This document shows, in pieces, positions 55,438 through 64,000 of a stretch of DNA of 64,000 nt. The position numbers and the translations under genes are program-made. The stretch is taken from NCBI GenBank assembly GCA_963971575.1, contig OZ020611.1:23729279-23793278 (forward strand). The letters run 5' to 3'. The notes below the pieces were generated by a model. The model was not told where the DNA came from, did no database searches, and was given only the letters and a program-made list of their open reading frames with translations. This DNA is from Liopterus haemorrhoidalis. Its lineage: Eukaryota > Arthropoda > Insecta > Coleoptera > Dytiscidae. How positions within the stretch are numbered: position 1 is the stretch's first letter; every line of letters starts with the position of its first letter.

Positions 55438-58400
55438 GTAAGTAAAACTATTCTTTCTCCAAGACCATTATAGAATTTACCAATTCTAAAACCAATTTTG
55501 ACTACAGAATGTTAATATTCTAACATAAAAGTTGGAATGTCATTCTAAAACACTTATCTTTTTATGCATTTTGCGTGTATTTCATTCCATCACTTGTTAT
55601 GGAATAACTATTCCATACTGGTTGTCATTTGTTTTTGTAGGTTTACATTGAAATATATGCAATGTTTACGTTAACTAAATGCAACATTGGCCGATGAGCG
55701 GCAAATTAAAGTAAAATTAAACAAATAATAAATAAAAAAATAAGTTTGTAGCATTTTATTGCAAAAAATAATTTATTAAGATTTTGTTCGTATGGTAAAA
55801 CTACATAATTAGAAAACACCACACTATCCAAGACATATAGTTATAATTTTTCATTTAAATCATTTATAATATAAAAAAAAAATGTAATATAGTTTTTGTA
55901 TTTTTGACGTTTAAAAAAATTAACCCCCAATAACAACAACATATCAAAACCATAGCAACCCTTATCCCTTTGCACTAACAAACTGGGCGCACTGGCGTCC
56001 CGTTACAAGTTTAATTAATTGATTAATTTGTTATGTAATATAAATTATTTCTTAAAATAAAATGTTTGTTAAAATAATTATTTGTTATATTTATTTATAT
56101 ATTATACCCAACATTTCCAAAAATTTGCCACCCGGATGCAATGCACCCCTTGCAACCGGTATAAGATTTTCATGGTTATGTCTACGAAATTGTAAAATTG
56201 TGCCCAAACAATGTTACGTAGATATCAACGAAATACAAATTACTGTAAAAAATTACAGTCCACAATAGGTTTTGAAAATTATCGTAGTTTTATCCATCCC
56301 TAGATAGAATTCATCCTCAAGAAATATTTGTAATTTTCATATATGAAACTATCATAGTGTTAACGCCACAAACTCATGTCCATGACATGTACTATCATGC
56401 AAATAGTTCCCTTCAAAACTTCTAGCTACCCACATCTAAACAAGATTTTTCTTTTCACTTTCAGGTTATGTCTTGAACAGTCCCATGTTATCCCGACAAC
56501 GCCATTTTCCTCTGGTCTTTCTACGGCAGGTCCAATCATTCAGATAGCAACAACACCCATATCCCAAGTAGACGGACTGTTTTGGACAGAAGGACTTTTC
56601 AACGAGAAGATGTCTTTTATAGATCGATACAATCCTGCAATCTGCAGATATACTCTAGATGGATTATTAGATAGACTGCCACTAACAGGTATGAATTGGT
56701 CAACAGTTTTATCATTATATTAATTGAATTAGTTGATGGCACTCGTTGAAACATTTTGAGCAGAGCAAAAATAAAAACACTCGGTTATTGTCACTAAAAA
56801 ATTATTGTACCTATTGTATCAGGTCGTCAAGGATGATATTTGTAGTTAATAATATTGCCAACTTTAACAGTTTATTATTTGACATTGGCTTAATATTTTG
56901 CCGTTCTTTTTTTTTTTTTTTTTTGGAAAGTTACACATCTCGTCTCTTTGAAGAAATCATTGTATGCTCTAAAAAATAAAAAACTTTTTTTTAAATTAAT
57001 TTTGTGGAAAATTGAACGGTCGGAAATTCGCACTATTATGAAATATGCGTTCTTAAGTAAAACTACGGTATCGCAGTCCGCGCGAAATATTAATAGTGTA
57101 TCTGGCCCTAGTGTTACCACGCAGCAGACAATATGAAATTGATTCGCCAAATTTCGTACAAGTAACTTAAAAACAAAAACCTGGCTCATCGATCACAGCA
57201 GAAATGTACTGCAACCAACTGGACGATATGATGCAAAAACGTAAAGAAAAACAGCCTAGATTGGTCAACAGATCGACTCCTATCTTATTGCATGATAACG
57301 CTACACCACACACTGCATAAATGACTGTGGCCAAACTACAAGAATTTGAGTTGGAACTTCTTCATCATCCTCCATACTCAACAAACCTAGCCCCCACTGA
57401 CTACCACTTCTTCCGCAATTTGGACAACTTTTTAATAAGAAAACAATTTAATTCCGACAATACTGTAAAACTGGCCTTCCAGAAATTCATTGACACTGGT
57501 CCGCCAGGCATTTATACCACCGGCCTGAACAACCTGCTGCTTAAATGGCAAAAGTATATAGACAATATAGGTGCATACTTTGATGAATAAAATAATTCCT
57601 TATATCTGTAAGTTATCAACCAACTTTGCATTTTTTTCTACAAATTTCATCCTTGACGACCTAATATTTATACTAGAGATGGATAACTTAACGGTATCCG
57701 ATAACGTTTTAATAACGATTAAAACACAATTCTTAATACAATAACGTAAAGATATTTTTACAACGTTATAATAACGTTAGGCTGCCTGGTCAGCCCGCCC
57801 TTTATCCGGCATTGTTTGTCAGATAATAAAATCGATGTTTTGGACAATATTTAATGGCGATTGATTATATAAAACCAAATTGAACACACACAAGGGAAGA
57901 TCCCAAGTTTCTATTATTTTCTTTTACTAATCAGTATTGCTTATTAGTACCTACTGAACTTCAATGAGAGGAAAAGAGGAATTATTCCTGAAATGATTGT
58001 CATCTTCTAGTAAACAAGTAGCATTTTTCTCATTTTCAAGCATAATAAACATTGAGATAATTCTCTTTTTCACCTGATATGATGTGTCTTGGATCCAGAG
58101 ACAAAATGGCTTTCTCCTTATGTCACTCACCAGTTTAATTTTTCTATGATCTCTGTACATTAGAGTTGAATCTCTGTACGTTATGTATTCTTGTGGTTAT
58201 ACATAATATTCTGATAGTAATATGAATTATTTCGATCTATTCGATTCAGTTATTCTTGATTAAAAACACAATACACTAAAACCCTTATTAAGTGCGGTCT
58301 GTTCTGAAGTTCAAGCATTTGGATAAGGTACTGGCAATAAGGTCTTGATGGCTTATTCAACCGTCGACCACTCAGTAAGTGCTTGCTAACCACTGAGCAT

Positions 58401-61400
58401 ACATACATCATTTGGCGAGGGTTACAGGACTAATAGCTTCCACTATTAGATATTACTTATGTATTCAGGGTTTGACATAACATGTCTTTTGCATGAGATG
58501 AATTTTTATTTGTATGATGGCGTGTCGACAACATCTGGTGGTTAACGTACCTAAATTTCTCTCGGTCTGTTCCGTGAAGTATCCGAGTATGAGATGGAGC
58601 TAGTAAAATCACGCAAATTTCAAATATCATGTTTCATAACGGAACGATTTTAAAGAAGTTCTTAAAATAATAAAAGATTTGCAATAAAAGGCGACAGAAC
58701 AGAGGCAAATCTTATAGACAAATATAAAATACTCTACTGAAGAAAACTTGGTTTAATGCCTGTGGAGAAAACGAAATACACTCGTCGACGAAAAACATGG
58801 GACAGTCTTTAATTGTAATTTAAAGGCTTATACAAAAATTATTTTACCATTTTATTAATAAATTATCTGGATGTATTATAATGTTCACAACGTGTGATTA
58901 AAAAAAAAAAAAGAAAAATCGTCAGAGTAGACCGAGAAAAAATCATGTCTTTAAATAAATTTGGAAGGTTAGAACTATTAACATAACATCTGACACTACA
59001 GAGGTATTGAGCATATTTAAATTTTGGTTTAAACAGTTAGATTTTCTTAACAATAACTTACTTACTTACTTAATCCTGAACCCTTTCTACCTTGCGGTGT
59101 AAGGCTATAGTCGAGTTACTTATTTTCTGGTGTTGTTCTCCATACTACTTTCCATCGTGTTCTGTCCTTTGTATATTTTCTTATCTCCTCCCACTTTGCT
59201 CCTCTCTTCATTGCAGCTTCTTTTGTTTCTTGGTGCTAGGTTTTTCTCGGTCTTCCTGGTCTAACTTTCTTGACTGTTCTTGCTTCATAAACTCTTTTTA
59301 CTATTTTGTCTTCACTCTGTGTATATGTCCCAGTCATCTTAGCTGTCCTTCTTCTATTATAGTCTCCACTGGTTTTGTGCCTAGTTTTTCCCTAAATACT
59401 TCATTTTTTAGACTTTCTTCTGTCCAATTTTGTTTTACCTTCGATTTTCCTTAAAAATCTCATTTTGGAGCTTCATATTTTAGACCTGTGCGTCTCTGTA
59501 GTGGTCCAGGATTCTGAGGCGTATGTCAAAATTGGTTACTTTTTTGAAGATCTCTACCTTGATGTTAGTTGGTATTTCTTTTTTAGTTAAGAACTCTTTC
59601 CATAATTTCTTCATCCATTTTTCAGTCTTCCGCGAAAACTGTGCCTAGGTATTTGAATTTTCCTACCTGTTCTATTATTTTGTCATTTATTTTTATCTTG
59701 TGTTGCATATTTGTCCTGCTTATTACCATTAACAATAAATCTTGTTTATTTATTAATATATATATATATATATTAAATAACTAGTAAAAATATTCTCAAA
59801 TAAATTAAATAATAATCGTAATAACATAAGATGACAACTTTCTTATCAATAGAGACTCTAAGTCTCATGTTAATTGATCTAAATGATTAAACACAAATTC
59901 TTTAAAATTGATATATTATTAAAAATGACAGTAATAAAGAGTTTTTGTTTTTATTGCTTGATTATCTCCATCATGTATTATATTGCTGTCTTCCATGGCT
60001 TACCCTGATGATTTCTTTTAATCACACGATAGTTTTTTGTTTGTCCCCTAAAGTGGTTCCATATTATGAAATTAAATATTTTCATAACGGTGCTGCCTGG
60101 TCTAATTCCTACTAGTTAATACCGCGGAGGATATGATCCATAAAGCGTTAGCAAGTACTGGGGGAGTTTCTAAGCCCAAATGGTATTCTTAGGTACTCGT
60201 AGTGACCATTTTAATTCATGAAGGCACATTCCTAAATAGAATCTTCAGATAAGTGGAATGTATCCAATGGGACCATAAGTTATAAAATAGGCTATTCATA
60301 GGTAAGAACTATAACCTTGACAGAAATGTATTAGCAAAATTTTTGTTTTAAAATAATCATGAAGGATACCAATCACATATTTTAAAAGTGGATTTTATAA
60401 AATCTTATAACTGAAATAATATCTTATTTTCTGCTTTGATCAATACAAATGAAGGACCTATAACTATTAAATTTATTGGCGAACACTGTTTTGAGTTTCT
60501 TATGACTGGAATAGAAATATTAAGACCACTTCACTTTTCAATAAGCTGTAAACTTTGTTTTATTTATTTTAAATATATATTTTTTGCTGCTGCGGCAATT
60601 AGCCAGGACAATTCTTATTTTTGAAAAAATCCATGCCTGAATGGGATTCGAACCCGAGACCTTAGCAACGTAGAGCACATGTTTTACCACTACGCTACGC
60701 CGGACGGCAACTTTGTTGTTATAACGCCATATTTAAATTACTTCGAAACAAAACGTCATCGCTTGTTAACATTTCCACTGCATTCCACATTGAATTTTTA
60801 TTTTCTGCAAAAAACTCGAGCATTTTTTCTTGATTTACCTAGAGCTTAAGGCCAAGTAAAATCTCGAACTACCTGAGCTCGAGCTCGAGCTCAACTCGAG
60901 CTGCAAACTCTACGTTCAACTTATGTAATGCAGGAACTTCCCAAAACATCCCCTCACTGGAAACCGTATCTTAAGATATCGCGTCTTTGTCCAAAACCAA
61001 TGAGATAGGAACATGAAGCTTGCATATGATATCATTTAACGTGTTATGTTTTTTATTTTATTTTTTTATTTACTTGTAATGTAAAAACTAACTTGCACTT
61101 CTAGTGTAGAAGATAACATGATGCGACTTGATGTTTCTAGAAAATGCATTCAGCAGCGCAAACTTTGATTACAATTCCATTGCGCAGCCATTCATGTTCA
61201 AGATTCAACTCATTGCGTATTTTATGGGACTTATACAAATACACTGTAAGGGAGGTAATTTTGGAATTGTATCAGAAAGAAAATTTTATAAATAAATTCA
61301 ATATAATTATCCAATTAGAGTAAAATATTAAAAATGTTAAATAATAAAATATAATCTATTTCTTAGAAAGGGCATTTAATATAGCATACTAGTTTATTAT

Positions 61401-64000
61401 TGTAACTTAAGACTTTTGTAAACTTAATATGAAAAGGAAATCGTAAATTCTAATATTGATGACAACTCTGTCTGTAAAATAAATATTAGTTTGGTTACTT
61501 ATCTGAGTTATCACCAATAAATTATGAATTTTAAGATATTACAAGACGGACAGTTGAAGAGGGTGTGAAATGATATTACACAGTTGGGTGATGTAAGCCT
61601 CTCAGGGAGTTGATTTTTAAGAGTCATGGGGTTAAGACGTATTTAGGAGAGTAGAGTTTGTTCATCATGGGTTAGAGATATTTAGTGTTCGGCCGTGTAA
61701 AAAGTAATTCCGTATGAACGTTAGTGTAGTACCCAGCTAATGAGACAATATTCAGAAACATGTGAGATACAGTTGGTTACTTTACAATGTTAGTCAAGAC
61801 TGTGATGTCCAGTGGTTAAATTAGTGTTTGGTGTAAAGTCTTTCTGACTTGGATTAGCTGTTAACAACGTAATTGTAAGTCTAGTGTAAATAATGTAAAT
61901 ATTCAACCATATCATAATTAAAGTAGGTTAGTTAAAATGTTGTGCTTCCCCATAACACAGAGTACATTAATATCCTCGGTATCTTGAATTATTATTTTGT
62001 TACAGAAGGCAAGGAAGCATCCAGTATTCATCCAGTCAAAGGTGGCAGAAATCTACAGTTTGTAGTTGGAATAGATCAATCATTGTATCGTGTTAATGTT
62101 GCGTCAAACAATTCCGCATATACAGCAACTACAATTATGGATGTTGACATTGATCCCACAGCGGAACTAGTTAAAGGAAAAACCGATAGCAAAGGAAGAC
62201 TTTGGTATAGTAAGTACATTATTATTAGTATCAATTTTTCAAATAGCAATTTACAAAATCAGATAATAAATATAAATATTGGTATAATGTTTTATTGAAA
62301 TCTGGAGGATCCTCAGATTTCCTTGCGTAAGCAAATCACTGTATTTGTAAATAATTCATAGAGTAACTTAATTAAAAAAGAGCAATACAACTGAGTTAAT
62401 GAACAATCTTTACACATATTTTTGTTAAGGTGCGCACCCAAGGGAGTGTCAGGGGTTTGAGCCTCCACTCAAACACTCAACAAAAAACACGTGTTATTAC
62501 TGATTTTAGGAATACACTTGAGTTTTCATTTCTTCAATTGAGTTTTAGAGCTCATGAGCTTTAGAGTTTTAGAGTTTTGTAGGAATGACCACCGAAAAAC
62601 CCTTATAACGTCACTCATGTGTCTGTCTCTCTGTCTGTTAAGACGGTAGAAATTGTAGCTCAACGGTTAAAGATAGAAAGTTGAAATTTGGCATGCTTAT
62701 ACAACTCTTAGACCCACATATAGTAAAAAAACTGCGACTTCAAAAAAACACATCTCAAGATAAATATAATCAATTATTTATTTAAATATATAAATATATA
62801 TATATATATATATATCACTCTATGGACTGATGTTAAATAAAGTTTAAGACAACATTTATTCCAAATATCCGATATTCCGGCTTTATTTTAAGCCTTCATT
62901 CAGGGCCTATAATTTACAAAATTCTTTACATTAGTAAATTGTTTATATAAATTAACAATGTGAAAATTAAATTTGATTTATAAAAATTATTTGTTACTTG
63001 CTTCTCAAATGAGAAGGTTGGGTCAGTAATTTCCGGATAAAAATTTAGGTCCAGGTCCATCCGGACCGCTATAAAATAATTTTGTCTCCTAAGCCTCTCC
63101 CCAAACAAAATAACCTGTGTGCGCGCCGGTTTTTGTTAGAATTTGATCGCTCGAAAGGCATAAGTAAAATCCTTCTTACTAATAAATATGTTATAAAATC
63201 TCGCCTGCGTAGCTATTACCCATATTATTCGATTGTTCAAAAACAGACAAAAATATATGTAAAGACAATAGATATGGTGTTGATTAAGTTGGATTAGTTT
63301 TTTTTAAATTCGTTACTCTTTATGGATTATTTACAAATACAGTGATATCCTTGCGCGAATAGTACAAGACCTGCAAATGAACTTTCGATTATTTGAACAA
63401 TTTTAATTTATGGACACATCTGATTTTATTTGTTCATATAACAGAACGCCTACTGTATTTTTAATTGCATGTGCTGCATTTAATAACAGCTCAAAGAGCC
63501 GGTTTCTAAAAGCTTAATTAACTATAACAAAATAGTTAGAAAATGATTGCTATGGTTACTTATGAGATTGTTATATTTTAACAGAGTTTAACCAAAAGAT
63601 TAAATTCGGCTAAGCTTTCATAAACCAGCCCTTATTATTTAAATCAATAGACGTAAATTTATATTAATTATTATGCGATTTCAATGAAGAATAACTAAAA
63701 AAAATTTTTTTACTAGATACTTAAGAAACCTTAATTAAAATTAAAAAAAAAAAATTAAATATATAAATAAAAAAATAACAAAAATTAACAATTAGCATTT
63801 TATGTGTTGTAACTGTTTTCTGCTTTAAAAATATGTAACTTTAGATTTTTAGCAATAAATACAAATAATTCTGGCTCCATCTACAAAATCCAAAAGGGAA
63901 AATCACCTCAACTAATGGATTCGGGCTTTGAATCACCAAATGGTTTTGACTGGACACAGGATGACAAATATTTCTATATATCTGACACAGCGGCAGGAGT
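55388..64000 (+). CDS. Secreted regucalcin / SMP-30 / luciferin-regenerating-enzyme-like protein, 5' part, four exons, truncated by window end
   Basis: Exons 55388-55437, 56465-56688, 62006-62209 and 63853-64000 join with GT..AG introns and a continuous frame over 208 complete codons. Residues 1-17 are a signal peptide with hydrophobic core LVLSIFFITIL, so the product probably enters the secretory pathway. After it comes an SMP-30/gluconolactonase-type beta-propeller: the first-blade strand around VDGLFWTEG (52-60), FIDRYNPAICRYTLDG (68-83), FVVGIDQSLYRV (110-121), KGKTDSKGRLWY (148-159) and SPNGFDWTQDDKYFYISDT (187-205). Family members are Ca/Zn-dependent lactonases of about 300 residues, so roughly the last third lies beyond the window. 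Against human SMP-30 numbering, metal ligand N154 corresponds to N189 here. The E18 position is D53, and the R101/N103 substrate positions appear to be E145 and V147, so classical lactonase activity is doubtful. Family membership is fairly sure; substrate and function are unknown. Confidence 0.85.
56465..56688 (+). CDS. Exon 2 of the regucalcin-like gene: first propeller blade
   Basis: The acceptor is a T-rich tract ending TTTCAG (56459-56464) and the donor is G|GTATGA at 56689. The exon encodes residues 17-92 in an open frame. It includes the VDGLFWTEG segment that aligns with the family's first metal-ligand loop (usually G-E-x-P-x-W), and the FIDRYNP strand. The open frame continues upstream of the acceptor and past the donor only for short distances, which fits an internal exon. 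Confidence 0.8.
56822..57661 (+). mobile_element. Internally deleted mariner in intron 2 of the regucalcin-like gene
   Basis: The termini are near-perfect inverted repeats (GGTCGTCAAGGATGA at the left; the complement ends at 57661). They are flanked by CA on the left and TA on the right, a TA target duplication with one change. Inside, the transposase N terminus (about 57009-57136, IERSEIRTIMKYAFLSKT) is joined after a large deletion to the C-terminal half starting around 57185 (SSITAEMYCNQL). The LHDNATPHTA and APTDYHFFRNLDNF boxes with the second and third catalytic Asp are present; the first Asp box is deleted. A TAA interrupts the frame directly after HTA. It is in the same orientation as the host gene and is not autonomous. 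Confidence 0.85.
57195..57590 (+). pseudogene. Mariner transposase C-terminal half
   Basis: Translation gives ...STPILLHDNATPHTA, a stop at about 57317, then an open frame through HHPPYSTNLAPTDYHFF, LKWQKYIDNIGAYFDE and a natural stop. This is the C-terminal catalytic half of a mariner DD34D transposase. The family's usual H-x-PYSPDLAP box reads NLAP here. The N-terminal helix-turn-helix region is represented only by the fragment before 57140. Confidence 0.85.
57662..59050. other. Intronic AT-rich DNA without recognised gene
   Basis: A possible hAT-type end (AGAGATGGATAAC at about 57674) is followed by repeated ATAACG words to 57780, but I could not find a matching second end. A 69-codon reading frame on the minus strand (57951-58160) resembles nothing known to me and is probably chance. 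Nothing else is supported. Confidence 0.35.
59060..59720 (-). pseudogene. Decayed non-LTR retrotransposon 3' end in intron 2
   Basis: Read on the minus strand with several frameshifts, the segment gives the C-terminal region of a LINE reverse transcriptase: FKYLGT-like, YASESWTTTE, MRFLRKIEGKTKLDR, a W-x-GHI-like box, then VKRVYEARTVKKVRPGRPRK, ending near QGRKGSGLSK. This G-R-P-R-K tail is typical of RTE/R4-type insect LINEs. It lies antisense to the host gene and is clearly inactive. Confidence 0.7.
59721..62005. other. Remainder of intron 2, mostly unrecognised
   Basis: AT-rich, with a TA microsatellite at about 59757-59772, a tRNA-like segment at 60640-60710 (annotated separately), a run of overlapping GAGCTC/CTCGAG words near 60876-60900, and a less AT-rich block at 61540-61880 that I cannot identify. 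No coding sequence is supported. Confidence 0.4.
60640..60708 (-). repeat. tRNA-like (SINE-head-like) segment
   Basis: On the minus strand a near-consensus Pol III A box (TAGCGTAGTGG) lies near 60690-60702 and a perfect B box (GGTTCGAATCC) near 60642-60652, at tRNA-like spacing. The ends do not pair as an acceptor stem, so it is not a functional tRNA gene. A tRNA-derived SINE head is likeliest. Confidence 0.5.
62006..62209 (+). CDS. Exon 3 of the regucalcin-like gene
   Basis: The acceptor TTGTTACAG ends at 62005 and the donor A|GTAAGT begins at 62210. The exon encodes residues 92-160: an FVVGIDQSLYRV strand and the loop before KGKTDSKGRLWY. In most SMP-30 proteins this loop reads R-x-N-D-G-K; here the same register reads ELVKGK, so the substrate-side Arg and Asn are absent. 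The phase-1 junctions on both sides match exons 2 and 4. Confidence 0.82.
62210..63852. other. Intron 3 of the regucalcin-like gene
   Basis: It contains a truncated family A repeat (about 62570-62775), a TA microsatellite near 62790-62814 and otherwise AT-rich DNA. Short frames at 62926-63108 and 63082-63297 show no recognisable similarity. Confidence 0.5.
62570..62775 (+). repeat. Family A repeat, truncated 5' copy
   Basis: Carries the family A start (AGTTTTGTAGGAATGACC), a degraded GTCT core, and the following GTTGAAATTTGGCATGC ... CAACTCTTAGACCCACA block. The match ends close to a TA microsatellite near 62790. Confidence 0.7.
63853..64000 (+). CDS. Exon 4 of the regucalcin-like gene, runs off window
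   Basis: The acceptor ATTTTTAG ends at 63852. Another AG 8 bp upstream would bring a stop codon in frame, which supports the chosen site. The exon encodes residues 160-208: SIYKI, then SPNGFDWTQDDKYFYISDT, the blade that carries the family's conserved Asn (NG motif, N189). Splicing gives WYTIN where relatives usually have W-x-G-T-M, so one residue is missing at the junction. The exon is still open at the last base. Confidence 0.8.

Noticed and set aside
57951..58160. 69-codon minus-strand frame in intron 2
   Set aside because: No similarity or context; charged composition alone is not evidence.
61540..61990. Possible solo LTR in front of exon 3
   Set aside because: Composition differs from the rest of the intron, but no matching ends, target duplication or second copy in the window.

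Overview
The window looks like a stretch of a strongly AT-rich arthropod, most likely insect, nuclear genome. It has spliced-gene architecture, no operons, and insect-type mobile elements throughout (mariner, Tc1, piggyBac, hAT, PIF/Harbinger, Gypsy-type LTR, Jockey/CR1/RTE-type LINEs, a tRNA-derived SINE). A beetle is possible, because the one host gene belongs to the regucalcin/luciferin-regenerating-enzyme family that is well known from beetles. That is weak evidence, and I do not assign an order.

Host gene. The only convincing cellular gene starts at 55388 on the + strand and runs off the right edge. Four exons (55388-55437, 56465-56688, 62006-62209, 63853-64000+) join in phase to give a signal peptide followed by the N-terminal two thirds of an SMP-30/regucalcin-like beta-propeller. 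Several positions expected to bind metal or substrate carry other residues. Its 5.3 kb second intron holds a deleted mariner and a decayed LINE.

Region by region. 1-9.3 kb: a ~120-bp tandem array (617-1200), a deleted mariner (2353-3256), a CR1-like LINE split by another repeat (4730-5720), a LINE 3' end (6053-6720), a PIF/Harbinger transposase scrap (7896-8060), and a Gypsy-type element in which two LTR/primer-binding-site ends face each other around a reversed gag piece (8141-9262). 11-19 kb: a Jockey-like LINE split by a Harbinger MITE lying between two ~296-bp copies of LINE sequence, a piggyBac element holding a nested LINE (13107-14771), a decayed arthropod multicopy gene (15208-16010), a second minimal piggyBac (16063-16660), a second Jockey-like LINE (17290-18350), a mariner scrap and a hAT MITE (18998-19851). 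20-28 kb: dispersed repeat families A and B and a TIR-complete but catalytically deleted mariner-like transposon (22914-24140). 28.8-34.1 kb: nested TIR elements. 34.8-55 kb: families A, B and C, a LINE 3' end, three hAT remnants, a ten-unit ~117-bp satellite (42125-43240), a Tc1 fragment, a SINE with a 13-bp target duplication, and a GACA/GACG octamer array (54355-54733).

Almost all of the window is therefore layered transposon debris; no autonomous intact element was found. The most interesting themes are three multicopy families (A, B, C) built around a simple-repeat core (GTCT/GTCC in A and B, GT in C), two of them with inverted-repeat termini; transposons that retain only one end of their transposase gene; and the divergent secreted regucalcin-like gene.
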